DNA of 64,000 bases from assembly GCF_024499015.1 (NCBI RefSeq), contig NZ_CP098604.1, positions 868,001-932,000 on the forward strand, in the 5' to 3' direction. Below the pieces are notes generated by a model that did no database searches, was not told the origin of the DNA, and worked only from the letters and a program-made list of their open reading frames with translations. The first letter of the stretch is position 1; each line of letters opens with the position of its first letter. A program made the translations under genes and the position numbers. The DNA comes from Xanthomonas hortorum pv. pelargonii (GTDB lineage: Bacteria > Pseudomonadota > Gammaproteobacteria > Xanthomonadales > Xanthomonadaceae). Below are positions 1 through 8,377 of the stretch, in pieces.

Positions 1-1
1 C

Positions 2-85
2 AAACAACTGTTCATGCTGGTGGCCGATCCCCCGGCCGCGCCAGTGGAGATCGCCATCGACAAGGTGTACTACCAGAGCCGTTGA
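2..85 (+). CDS. C-terminal end of a truncated protein
   Basis: Twenty-seven codons followed by TGA are open from the window edge. The peptide ends in an alternating hydrophobic strand (VEIAIDKVYYQSR) of the kind that closes a beta-sandwich or carbohydrate-binding domain, but this is too short to name a family. The gene points towards the convergent response-regulator gene 31 bases downstream. Its identity needs the sequence left of the window. Confidence 0.45.
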   Translation, partial: KQLFMLVADPPAAPVEIAIDKVYYQSR

Positions 86-116
86 ACCGGCCGCGCGAGC
101 TGGAGGCAGCCAACGT

Positions 117-485
117 TTACGCGTTGGCTGCAACGCCTCTGAGCATGTCGATCAGCTGACGCAGGCGGTAGGGCTTGGGCAGAAAATCCACCTGCGGCGG
201 CAGTGGCGGCAACTGCGCCTTGGCAAACCCGGACGCCAGGATGATGCGTGCCTGCGGCAGCAGTTGCGTCACCTGCTCGCTCAGCTCGATGCCCGACATG
301 CCGTTGGGCATGCGGATATCGCTGAACACCACATCGTAAGGGCCGCTCTCGCGCAGCATGCGCAATGCACTGTGACCATCGTCGGCGGTGTCGACGGTGA
401 TGCCGGCATCGCGCAGTGCCTCGCCGATCAGTTCGCGTAACTCTTCTTGGTCCTCAACCATCAGCAAGCGCAGGGATTCAGTCAT
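117..485 (-). CDS. single-domain response regulator (receiver only)
   Basis: A 122-residue CheY-like receiver with no output domain. It shows the acidic pair E11-D12, the phospho-acceptor Asp56 in VVFSDIRMP and the conserved Lys in FLPKPYRL near residue 104. It most likely takes phosphate from the histidine kinase encoded just upstream in the same direction, because the two genes overlap by 8 bases (478-485). Stand-alone receivers either act by binding proteins or pass phosphate on to a later partner; nothing in the sequence says which applies here. The start is the only ATG that preserves the first beta strand (RLLMVED). Confidence 0.85.
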   Translation of the reverse strand: MTESLRLLMVEDQEELRELIGEALRDAGITVDTADDGHSALRMLRESGPYDVVFSDIRMPNGMSGIELSEQVTQLLPQARIILASGFAKAQLPPLPPQVDFLPKPYRLRQLIDMLRGVAANA

Positions 486-1637
486 GCTCGGCGTCCTCGA
501 TGGCCGGGAGAAACAAGGTCACGGTGGTGCCGTGTCCGGGTGCGGTGTCAAGCTCGACAAAACCACCGGATTGGGACGCGAAGCCGAACACCTGGCTCAA
601 GCCCAGGCCGGCGTTCGTGCCCGCATCCTTGGTGGTGAAAAACGCGTCGCCAGCGTGCTGCGCGACATCCGCCAGCATGCCGCTGCCATTATCGCGCACC
701 GCAACGCTCACGTAAGTGCGCTGTGCAGCGTGCGGGTCGGACGGTGCGGCACGCCGCTGTACGGCGGTGGCCAGCACGATCGTACCGCCATCGGGCATGG
801 CATCGCAGCTATTGAAGACCAGGTTGAGCAATGCGGCGTCCAATTGACCTGGGTCCATACGCACATCCGGCAGTGTCTGGGCCAATTCAAGCGAGAGGCC
901 AATGCCGGCCGGGCACGCACGCAGCAGCAGTTCCAACGCGCCGGTCACAATTGCATTGACTGCATGGCGTTGTGGAGGCGATTGCTGCCCGCGTGCGAAG
1001 GCGAGCACGTGGCGGGTCAGCGAGGTGCCCCGCTCCACTGCCGTCTGCGCAGCACCCAGCAAGGTGCGCAGACGCGCATCCTCGCCCGCACGCCGCGAGA
1101 TCAGATCCAGGCTGGTCGCCATCACGGTCAGCAGATTATTGAAGTCATGCGCCATGCCCCGCGTCAACCGGCCCAGCGCCTGGCTGCGTTGCGTCTGCGC
1201 CAGCACCTGCTGCGATTGCTGCGATTGCTGCGCTGCATGGCGTTCGCTGATATCGCAAGTTGCCACGGCAAAACCCACCAGCACATCGACTTCCAACACC
1301 GGCTCGATCACCACGCGGGCAAGGAATTGGCTGCCATCCTTGTGCAAGCGCCAGCCTTCTGCAGCAGCGCGCCCATCGCGCTTGGCGACCTCCAGCAGGT
1401 GTGCCGGCTCGCCGCGCTGTGCATCTTCGGGCACAAAAAACGCGAAAAATGCGTCTCCATGACCTCGGGGACGGCGTAGCCGTGGATTCGCTCTGCAACG
1501 GTATTCCAGCTACGCACATGGCCGCCCGTATCGAGCGTGTAGATCGCGCAATCGCACATGCTCTCGAGCAACAGCTGGCACTGCCGGCTGTTGTGAGAAA
1601 GCGGCCCGACGGTGTCGGTGGCCGTTTCCGCATCCAT
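478..1637 (-). pseudogene. PAS-domain histidine kinase, split by a one-base frameshift
   Basis: The 5' part (from ATG at 1637, with GGGGGA about 11 bases before it) encodes a PAS domain containing YTLDTGGHVRSWN and HFSRF. The 3' part (open from a GTG at 1434) encodes the rest of the PAS domain, the HisKA motif GMAHDFNNLL and a HATPase ending GHGTTVTLFLP. The two halves join as one kinase if one T is added to the T6 run complementary to 1435-1440, giving ...HFSRFFVPEDAQ. The downstream part could still be translated from the GTG as a kinase with a truncated PAS. Its partner is the overlapping receiver gene. A sequencing undercall and a genuine mutation are equally compatible with the sequence. 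Confidence 0.7.
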
Positions 1638-1763
1638 CACGCGATGTTTCCCCCCTGGAAAGCGCGCGAACATAGTGACGGATACGTGAAGGCGATGTGC
1701 AAGCCAACCCGGCCGGAAAGCGTCAAATTTCCGGCGATTTACGCGTGAAAGTTATCGGCTAAC

Positions 1764-4700
1764 ATGACCGCCCTCCCACTTAGGTCCGCGCGCCTCATGC
1801 AGAACATCTCGACCACACGCGACCGCTGGGTGTGGGTCATCGCGGGGGCCTTGATGGCTGCGACGCTCGCTGTGGAATTGGTCACACCGCTTGGCTATGC
1901 GGTGTGGCTGACCTACTTCGTCGCGGTTGGGGTGACGGTGTTTCAAAACCGCACGCAGGTTCCATTGATTGTGGGCGCGCTGTCATGCGTGTTGTTGGCA
2001 GTGGGTTTCAATCTGGCGCCGTCCAGCACCAATTCCAGTTTTTCCTCGATCAACCGCAGCATCGGTGGCGTGTCGTTCCTGGCGATGGCGCTGGTGGTGA
2101 CGCAGGCGATCCGCGCGCGGCGTCAGGCCGAATTCGCGCTGTGGCTGCAGCAGGCAGAGAACACGGTCGAAGCGAGTTTGCGCGGCGACCAAAGCCCGGA
2201 AGCATTGGCCGATGCTGCCGTTAGCGCACTGTGCGACACGCTGGATGCGCAGGTGGGCGCGCTGTATCGCATCGAAGGCGAGCGCCTGCGTTTGACCGGT
2301 GGCACCGCGCTTCCGGCCGACATGCCCAAGACACTGCCGACCAACACCGGGCAACTGGGCGACGCCTTGCAGCGTGGCGCGGTGCGCCGCGTGCGCGGCG
2401 TGGACGCAGGACATCTGCAGATCGCCTCCAGCCTGGGCAAGAGCAGTTGCCAGGAATTGCTGCTGGCACCTGTCACTGCCGATGGTCGTGTGATCGGCAT
2501 CGTCGAACTTGGCCGCGTGACCGACCCACGCACGGCCGGTTCGCGCGAGCAGGAACTGCTGGCACGCTGTGGCGAGAACATCGGCCTGGCCTTGCGCACC
2601 GCGTTGTTGCGCGCGCAGCTGGTGGCCTTGCTGGAAGAAACCCAGCGCCAGAGCGAAGAACTGCAGACCCAGCAGGAAGAGCTGCGCGTGACCAACGAAG
2701 AGTTGGAAGAGCAAAGCCGCAGCCTGCAGCAATCGCAGAGCGATCTGGAACAGCAGCAGGCCGAGCTGGAACAGACCAACGTGCAACTGGAAGAACGCAC
2801 CCAGGCACTGGAAGCGCAGAAGCAGGCGTTGCTGGTTGCGCAGAACCAGCTGGTACGCAACAGCAACGAGCTCTCCACCGCCTCGCGTTACAAGTCCGAA
2901 TTCCTGGCCAATATGTCGCACGAGTTGCGCACCCCGCTCAACAGCGCGCTGATCCTGGCCAAGCTGCTGGCCGACAACAAGGACGGCACGCTCAGCCCCG
3001 AGCAGGTGAAATATGCGCAGGCGATTCTCTCTTCCAACAACGATCTGCTGGCGCTGATCAACGACATTCTGGATTTGTCCAAGATCGAAGCCGGGCATGT
3101 GGAACTGGCCGACGACACCATCGCCACCAGCTCGGTGCTGCAGCGCCTGCGCGAAACCTTCGAGCCACTGGCGCAGCAAAAAGGCCTTGCGTTGCAGATC
3201 ACGGCCGACGCCGATGCACCGACGCAAGTGGTCATGGATAGTCAGCGTCTGCAGCAGATTCTCAAGAACCTGCTGGCCAATGCGATCAAGTTCACCGAGC
3301 ACGGCAGCGTCAGTCTGTCGATCCAGGCGCAGGCGCCGGGACGCGTGCTGTTCAAGGTCCAGGACACCGGCATCGGCATTGCGCGCGAACAGACCGAGAT
3401 CATCTTCGAAGCGTTCCGTCAGGCCGATGGCAGCACGCGCCGTCGCTATGGCGGCACCGGTCTGGGGCTGTCGATCTCGCGCGATCTGGCGCAGCGCATG
3501 GGCGGCAGCATCCGTGTGGACAGCGAGCCGGGACGCGGCAGTTGCTTCACGCTGGAATTGCCGACCGATGGCGCGCCGGCCGAGGGTGTGACTGTTGCGG
3601 AAAGGCATGCGCCGCCGGCGTCGATTAACACCGCGCAAGCAGCGCAGCACACCAGCGGCATGGCGATGGCATCTCGTCTTGGCGAGCAGGCTGTGCTTGC
3701 GTCCAGCGCCTTGCCGCTGCCGATTCCAGCAGCGAGTGCAGCGCCGCTCCAGCGCGCCGAGGACGATCGCGATCAACGTAGCCGTCCAGGCAGACTGATC
3801 CTGGCAGTGGAAGACGACACGCGCTTTGCGCAAGCCTTGGTCGATCTGGCGCACGAGCTGGACTTCGATTGCGTGGTGGCGCCCAGTGCCGAAGAAGCAC
3901 TGCGCCTGGCAGCCGAATTGCGCCCCAGCGGCATCCTGCTCGACATCGGCCTGCCGGATGCGTCCGGACTCAGCGTATTGGAGCGGCTCAAGCGCGATCC
4001 GGCGACGCGGCACATCCCGGTGCATGTGGTCTCGGCCATGGAGCGCAGCCAGATTGCGCTGGAACTCGGTGCGGTGGGCTATCTGATCAAGCCGGCCACG
4101 CGCGAGCTGCTGGCCGGCGCAATCCGCCAGCTGGAAGACACCAATGCACGCGCGGTGCGCCGCTTGTTGATCGTCGAAGACGACAGCGCGCTGCGTGCGA
4201 ATCTGAAACTGCTGCTGGCGCGCGATCAACTGGAAATCGTCGCGGTGGGCAGTATTGCCGAAGCCATGCAGCAACTGGCCGGCTCCACCTTCGATTGCAT
4301 GGTCACCGATCTGGCGCTGCCAGACGGCAGCGGCTACGACCTGCTCGAACGCATGGCCGGCAACGATGCGGTCGCGTTCCCGCCGGTGATCGTCTACACC
4401 GGGCGCGCACTCACACGCGACGAAGAACAACGCCTGCGCCGTTATTCCAAGAGCATCATCATCAAGGGCGTGCGCTCGCCGGAGCGCCTGCTCGACGAAG
4501 TGACGCTGTTCCTGCACAGCGTGGAAGCCTCGTTGCCCAGCGACCAGCAACGCCTGCTGCGTGAAGCGCGCCGCCGCGATGCGGTGCTGGATGGCGCCAC
4601 CGTGCTGTTGGCCGAAGACGATGTACGCAATATCTTCGCGCTCTCCAGCGTGCTCGAACCGCTGGGCGTGACGTTGCAGATCGCCCGCAATGGCCGCGAG

Positions 4701-4961
4701 GCGCTGGAACATCTGGCCAGGCACGAAGTGGATCTGGTGCTGATGGACATCATGATGCCGGAGATGGATGGCCTCACGGCGATGCGCCAGATCCGCGCCA
4801 ATCGTCAGTGGCAGGATCTGCCGATCATCGCGCTGACCGCCAAGGCCATGGCCGACGATCGCGAACGCTGTCTTGAGGCCGGTGCCAACGACTACATCGC
4901 CAAGCCCATCGACGTGGACAAGCTGGTGTCGCTGTGCCGGGTGTGGTGCTCGCGGCAATGA
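1764..4961 (+). CDS. membrane hybrid histidine kinase with GAF and three receivers
   Basis: A 1065-residue protein. Residues about 20-118 hold four hydrophobic membrane segments. A GAF domain covers about 145-280, followed by a Glu/Gln-rich coiled coil (about 285-370). A HisKA domain has phospho-His386 in NMSHELRTPLN, then a HATPase with DTGIGI and GTGLGL. Three receivers follow, with acceptors Asp727, Asp849 and Asp995; the last has the canonical MDIMMPEMDG and AKPID motifs. ATG 1797 is an alternative start that shortens the N-terminus by 11 residues without touching the first membrane span. The stop overlaps the cheR start (ATGA), so it is co-translated with cheR, cheB and a second kinase. 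It is probably the sensor of this set; the signal is unknown. Confidence 0.9.
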   Translation: MTALPLRSARLMQNISTTRDRWVWVIAGALMAATLAVELVTPLGYAVWLTYFVAVGVTVFQNRTQVPLIVGALSCVLLAVGFNLAPSSTNSSFSSINRSIGGVSFLAMALVVTQAIRARRQAEFALWLQQAENTVEASLRGDQSPEALADAAVSALCDTLDAQVGALYRIEGERLRLTGGTALPADMPKTLPTNTGQLGDALQRGAVRRVRGVDAGHLQIASSLGKSSCQELLLAPVTADGRVIGIVELGRVTDPRTAGSREQELLARCGENIGLALRTALLRAQLVALLEETQRQSEELQTQQEELRVTNEELEEQSRSLQQSQSDLEQQQAELEQTNVQLEERTQALEAQKQALLVAQNQLVRNSNELSTASRYKSEFLANMSHELRTPLNSALILAKLLADNKDGTLSPEQVKYAQAILSSNNDLLALINDILDLSKIEAGHVELADDTIATSSVLQRLRETFEPLAQQKGLALQITADADAPTQVVMDSQRLQQILKNLLANAIKFTEHGSVSLSIQAQAPGRVLFKVQDTGIGIAREQTEIIFEAFRQADGSTRRRYGGTGLGLSISRDLAQRMGGSIRVDSEPGRGSCFTLELPTDGAPAEGVTVAERHAPPASINTAQAAQHTSGMAMASRLGEQAVLASSALPLPIPAASAAPLQRAEDDRDQRSRPGRLILAVEDDTRFAQALVDLAHELDFDCVVAPSAEEALRLAAELRPSGILLDIGLPDASGLSVLERLKRDPATRHIPVHVVSAMERSQIALELGAVGYLIKPATRELLAGAIRQLEDTNARAVRRLLIVEDDSALRANLKLLLARDQLEIVAVGSIAEAMQQLAGSTFDCMVTDLALPDGSGYDLLERMAGNDAVAFPPVIVYTGRALTRDEEQRLRRYSKSIIIKGVRSPERLLDEVTLFLHSVEASLPSDQQRLLREARRRDAVLDGATVLLAEDDVRNIFALSSVLEPLGVTLQIARNGREALEHLARHEVDLVLMDIMMPEMDGLTAMRQIRANRQWQDLPIIALTAKAMADDRERCLEAGANDYIAKPIDVDKLVSLCRVWCSRQ

Positions 4962-5782
4962 CTGCAGTGGAGCTGTTCGATCTGGAGCTGCGGGTGCTGC
5001 TGGAAGCGGTCTACCAGCGCTATCACTACGACTTCCGCGATTACGCGGTGTCCTCGTTGCGTCGACGCATGCGCCACGCCATGGGCCGCTTCGATTGCGC
5101 GCGCGTGGCCGATCTGCAGCATCGCCTGCTGCACGAGCCGGAGACGTTTGCGCAGGCGATGCAGTTCTTCACCGTGCAGGTGTCGGAGATGTTCCGCGAC
5201 CCGGCGTATTTCCGCGTGTTGCGCGAGCATGCGGTGCCGGTATTGCGCACCTATCCCTCGATCAAACTCTGGGTGGCCGGCTGCAGCACCGGTGAAGAAG
5301 TCTGGTCGCTGGCGATTCTGCTGCATGAAGAAGGCCTGCTGGAAAAAGCGGTGATCTACGCCACCGACATCAATCCCGAAGCGCTGGGCATGGCCGAAGC
5401 CGGCGCCTTCGGCATCGACCGCATTGCGCAGTTCAGCCGCAATTATCTGGAGGCCGGCGGCCGCGGGTCCTTGTCCGATTACTACACCACCGCCTACGAC
5501 GGCGCGGTGTTCGATCGCCGCCTCAAGCGCCACATCGTGTTTGCCGATCACAGCCTGGCCACCGATACGGTGTTCTCCGAAGTGCATCTGGTGTCGTGCC
5601 GCAACGTGCTGATCTACTTCAACCGCACCCTGCAGGATCGCGCGGTGGGTCTGTTTCATGACGCGCTGGTGCACCGTGGTTTTCTGGGTCTGGGCAGCAA
5701 GGAATCGCTGCAGTTCGGCGCGCATGCGCAGGCCTTCGAAACCGTGGCCCGCGAGCAACGTCTGTTTCGGAAGGCGGCATGA
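4958..5782 (+). CDS. cheR: CheR-type protein methyltransferase
   Basis: A 274-residue protein with the CheR fold: an N-terminal helical domain, then an SAM-binding domain with WVAGCSTGEEVWSLA, an acidic ATDINPEAL strand and the late motif LVSCRNVLIYFN. CheR enzymes methylate glutamates, classically on chemoreceptors. The start was placed at ATG 4958, which forms an ATGA overlap with the kinase stop; a GTG at 4934 in the same frame would also be possible. No chemoreceptor, CheA or CheW gene is nearby, so its substrate is probably not a flagellar chemotaxis receptor. Its 3' end overlaps cheB by four bases. Confidence 0.88.
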   Translation: MTAVELFDLELRVLLEAVYQRYHYDFRDYAVSSLRRRMRHAMGRFDCARVADLQHRLLHEPETFAQAMQFFTVQVSEMFRDPAYFRVLREHAVPVLRTYPSIKLWVAGCSTGEEVWSLAILLHEEGLLEKAVIYATDINPEALGMAEAGAFGIDRIAQFSRNYLEAGGRGSLSDYYTTAYDGAVFDRRLKRHIVFADHSLATDTVFSEVHLVSCRNVLIYFNRTLQDRAVGLFHDALVHRGFLGLGSKESLQFGAHAQAFETVAREQRLFRKAA

Positions 5783-6363
5783 GCGGCGCGCATGGGTGGC
5801 AGCACTTCGAGGCGATCGTGGTCGGTGCATCGGCCGGCGGTGTGATGGCGTTGCAGGCGTTGCTGTCCAGCCTGCCTGCAGAGTTGCCGATGCCGGTGTT
5901 GGTGGTGCTGCATCTGCCACGCGACCGCACCAGCCATCTTGCCGAATTGATGGATGCACGCTGCGCCTTGCCGGTGCGCGAGGCCGAGGACAAGCAACCG
6001 CTGCTCGCCGGCAGCGTGACCATCGCCCCGCCCGACTATCATCTGCTGGTAGAAAACCGCGACAGCCTGGCGCTGTCGATGGATGCGCCGGTGCTGTTCT
6101 CGCGCCCGGCGATCGACCCCTTGTTCGAATCGGCCGCCGATGTCTTCGGGCCGCGCCTGCTGGCGATCCTGCTCACCGGCGCCAGCAGCGATGGCAGTGC
6201 CGGCGTGGCGGCGGTACGCGCGGTCGGCGGCACCGCCTGGATCCAGCTGCCCGACGACGCGGCGTCTCCCTTGATGCCCGCCTCCGCCATCGCCCACGCC
6301 GGTGCCGATGCGGTGCTCACCTTGCAGGCGATCTGCAGCCGATTGGAGGCTTTCCACCGATGA
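5779..6363 (+). CDS. cheB: CheB methylesterase domain protein (no receiver)
   Basis: A 194-residue protein made only of the CheB C-terminal catalytic domain. The Ser-His-Asp triad is visible: Ser18 in VVGASAGG, His45 in VVLHLPRD and Asp138 in LTGASSDGS. CheB removes methyl esters or deamidates glutamine on receptors. Classical CheB has an N-terminal receiver that controls activity; that part is absent here, so control must come from elsewhere, perhaps the receivers encoded on either side. The gene overlaps cheR (ATGA at 5779) and the downstream kinase gene (ATGA at 6360). Confidence 0.88.
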   Translation: MSGAHGWQHFEAIVVGASAGGVMALQALLSSLPAELPMPVLVVLHLPRDRTSHLAELMDARCALPVREAEDKQPLLAGSVTIAPPDYHLLVENRDSLALSMDAPVLFSRPAIDPLFESAADVFGPRLLAILLTGASSDGSAGVAAVRAVGGTAWIQLPDDAASPLMPASAIAHAGADAVLTLQAICSRLEAFHR

Positions 6364-7490
6364 ATCTCACCGCGACCGGTCTGGCTGCAGACAGCAGTAC
6401 CACCGAACCGGCCAAGCTGCTGATCGTGGACGACGTGCCGCAGAATCTGGTGGCGATGGAAGCGCTGCTGCAGCGTGACGGCATCCAGGTGCTGTGCGCT
6501 GCCTCCGGTGCGCAGGCGCTGGAGCTGTTGCTCGAACACGATGTGGCACTGGCGCTGCTGGATGTGCACATGCCGGAAATGGACGGCTTTTCGCTGGCCG
6601 AACTGATGCGCGGCTCGCAGCGCACCCGGCATGTGCCGATCATTTTCTTGACCGCCTCGCCGAACGACCCGATGCGTGCGTTCCAGGGCTACGAAACCGG
6701 CGCGGTGGATTTTTTGCACAAGCCCATCGAGCCGCACGTGATCCTGAGCAAGGTCAACGTGTTCATCGAGTTGTATCAGCAACGGCGCCTGCTCAAGGCG
6801 CGCAACGCCTCGCTGGAACGCGCGCTCACACTCAACGAAACCATGATGGCGGTGCTGACCCACGACCTGCGCACGCCGCTGTCGGTGATTTTGCTGTGTG
6901 CCGACAAGCTGAGCCTGGATGTGGCCGCCGACGGCTCGGCTGCACGCACGCTGGAACATCTGGAAAACAGCGCGCATCGCATGGCACGCATGGTCGAGCA
7001 GCTGCTGGATTTCTCGCGCCTGCGTACCGACGGGCTGTCGATGCAGTTCGGCCCCTGCAATCTTGGCGAGGTGGCCCATAGCGTGGTGAACGAAGTGGCG
7101 CAGGCCAACCCGCACACGCCGATCGACCTGCGTAGCGAAGGCGATCTGGACGGCAACGGCGACGGCGATCGGCTGGCACAGGTGGTCTCCAATCTGGTCG
7201 GCAACGCGGTGCTGCATGGCGCGCGCCAGCCGGTGCGCGTGCACCTGGACGGACGCCAGCGCGACACGCTGCGTTTATCGGTGCGCAACGCCGGCCACAT
7301 CCCCGACAGTCTGATGCCGCGTCTGTTCGAGCCATTCAAGGCCAGCTTCCACGCAAGCCAGGGCTTGGGCCTGGGGTTGTTTATCGCAGATCAGTTCGTC
7401 AAGGCACATGGCGGTACGCTGCAGGCACGCAACGAAGACGGCGATGTGGTGTTCGAAGCCACCCTGCGGCGGCGTAATCTGGGCGCGTAG
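6360..7490 (+). CDS. receiver-histidine kinase protein
   Basis: A 376-residue soluble protein. A receiver (about 17-135) has acceptor Asp68 in LLDVHMPEMDGF and the conserved FLHKPIEP. It is followed directly by a HisKA domain with His168 in VLTHDLRTPLSV and a compact HATPase ending near GLGLGLFIADQF. The receiver is at the N-terminus, the reverse of usual hybrid kinases, so phosphorylation of Asp68 probably regulates the kinase. It starts inside the cheB stop codon, and is the fourth gene of the kinase-cheR-cheB set. No DNA-binding or enzymatic output domain is encoded in this operon. Confidence 0.88.
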   Translation: MNLTATGLAADSSTTEPAKLLIVDDVPQNLVAMEALLQRDGIQVLCAASGAQALELLLEHDVALALLDVHMPEMDGFSLAELMRGSQRTRHVPIIFLTASPNDPMRAFQGYETGAVDFLHKPIEPHVILSKVNVFIELYQQRRLLKARNASLERALTLNETMMAVLTHDLRTPLSVILLCADKLSLDVAADGSAARTLEHLENSAHRMARMVEQLLDFSRLRTDGLSMQFGPCNLGEVAHSVVNEVAQANPHTPIDLRSEGDLDGNGDGDRLAQVVSNLVGNAVLHGARQPVRVHLDGRQRDTLRLSVRNAGHIPDSLMPRLFEPFKASFHASQGLGLGLFIADQFVKAHGGTLQARNEDGDVVFEATLRRRNLGA

Positions 7491-7864
7491 CGTAGCGCAG
7501 CGACCGGCGCGGTCAGGCAACCGACCGTTCGCCACATCCCGCATCGCGCAGCTGTGCTGTGGGAAGCAGCCCACCCGCTGCGGATGATGGCAGCCCCGCG
7601 CAATGCCGGCCCAGCGCTGCATCTCGCGCGCGCCTGACGAACTCATCAGGCACGCGTCACTGATCGCGATACGCAGGCAAAGCAGCGCAGATGACGGTCT
7701 GGAATCATGCGAGCGCAAGCAGTGCCACACACGCCGTTGCGCCGTATGCTCGCATTCGACGTATGAGCCACACATCCAAGCACTGCGTGCCAGGGTGTTC
7801 ATCGCATCAACATCTATTCGTCATCATCCGGTGCACGCCGTGCGCCATGTCTGGGGAGGCTGTT
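7491..7864. other. intergenic gap with no recognised feature
   Basis: I see no credible gene, strong terminator hairpin or repeat in this 374-base stretch. It should contain the promoter of the DUF1428 gene, but I could not pick a convincing -35/-10 pair. Confidence 0.4.
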
Positions 7865-8224
7865 ATGTCGTATGTCGATGGGTTTGCGCTTGCCGTGCCG
7901 ACGGCCAACAAGGCCGCGTTTCTGGAACACGCCCGTATGGGCGATGCGGTGATTATCGAGTACGGTGCGCTGCGCGTAGTGGAATGCTGGGGCGACGACG
8001 TCCAGCATGGGCAACTGACCGACTTCCATCGCGCGGTGGATGCCACCGAAGACGAAACCGTGGTGTTTTCGTGGATCGAATGGCCGGACAAGGCCACCCG
8101 CGATGCCGGCATGCGCAAGATGATGGACGACCCGCGCATGGACCCGTCCGTCAACCCGATGCCGTTCGATGGCAAGCGCCTGATCTACGGCGGGTTTGTC
8201 CCGATCCTGACGTTGGTAAGCTGA
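7865..8224 (+). CDS. DUF1428 family protein (YbaA-like)
   Basis: A 119-residue protein beginning MSYVDGFALAVPTANK and ending with a GKRLIYGGFVPIL strand, the pattern of the DUF1428 (dimeric alpha/beta barrel) family. Other recognisable segments are VVECWGDDV and the Met-rich loop around PRMDPSVNPMPF. The start was chosen because GGGGAGG lies about 8 bases upstream. The function of the family is not established. It stands alone, convergent with the decayed peptidase gene that follows. Confidence 0.85.
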   Translation: MSYVDGFALAVPTANKAAFLEHARMGDAVIIEYGALRVVECWGDDVQHGQLTDFHRAVDATEDETVVFSWIEWPDKATRDAGMRKMMDDPRMDPSVNPMPFDGKRLIYGGFVPILTLVS

Positions 8225-8377
8225 GGGCCGTCCGGGCATTACCGGCAATCGGCCCTACCGTTACGATGTTTGCAGTCACCAAAGGTGGCAGCGGCATTCA
8301 TGCTGCCGGCGGCAATGCGGACGATCTGTATTGCCGCGCTGTGCTGACGGCCTGCCTGGCGCCGTTGCAGCGATCGA

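Noticed and set aside
1430..1445. Programmed frameshifting in the PAS kinase
   Set aside because: There is a homopolymer but no adjacent stimulatory hairpin or internal Shine-Dalgarno that I can identify; error or mutation is simpler.
1983..4958. Open frame of 991 codons on the strand opposite the hybrid kinase
   Set aside because: Typical antisense openness of high-GC DNA; its composition is Gln/His/Arg-rich without domain structure, while the plus strand encodes recognisable domains throughout.
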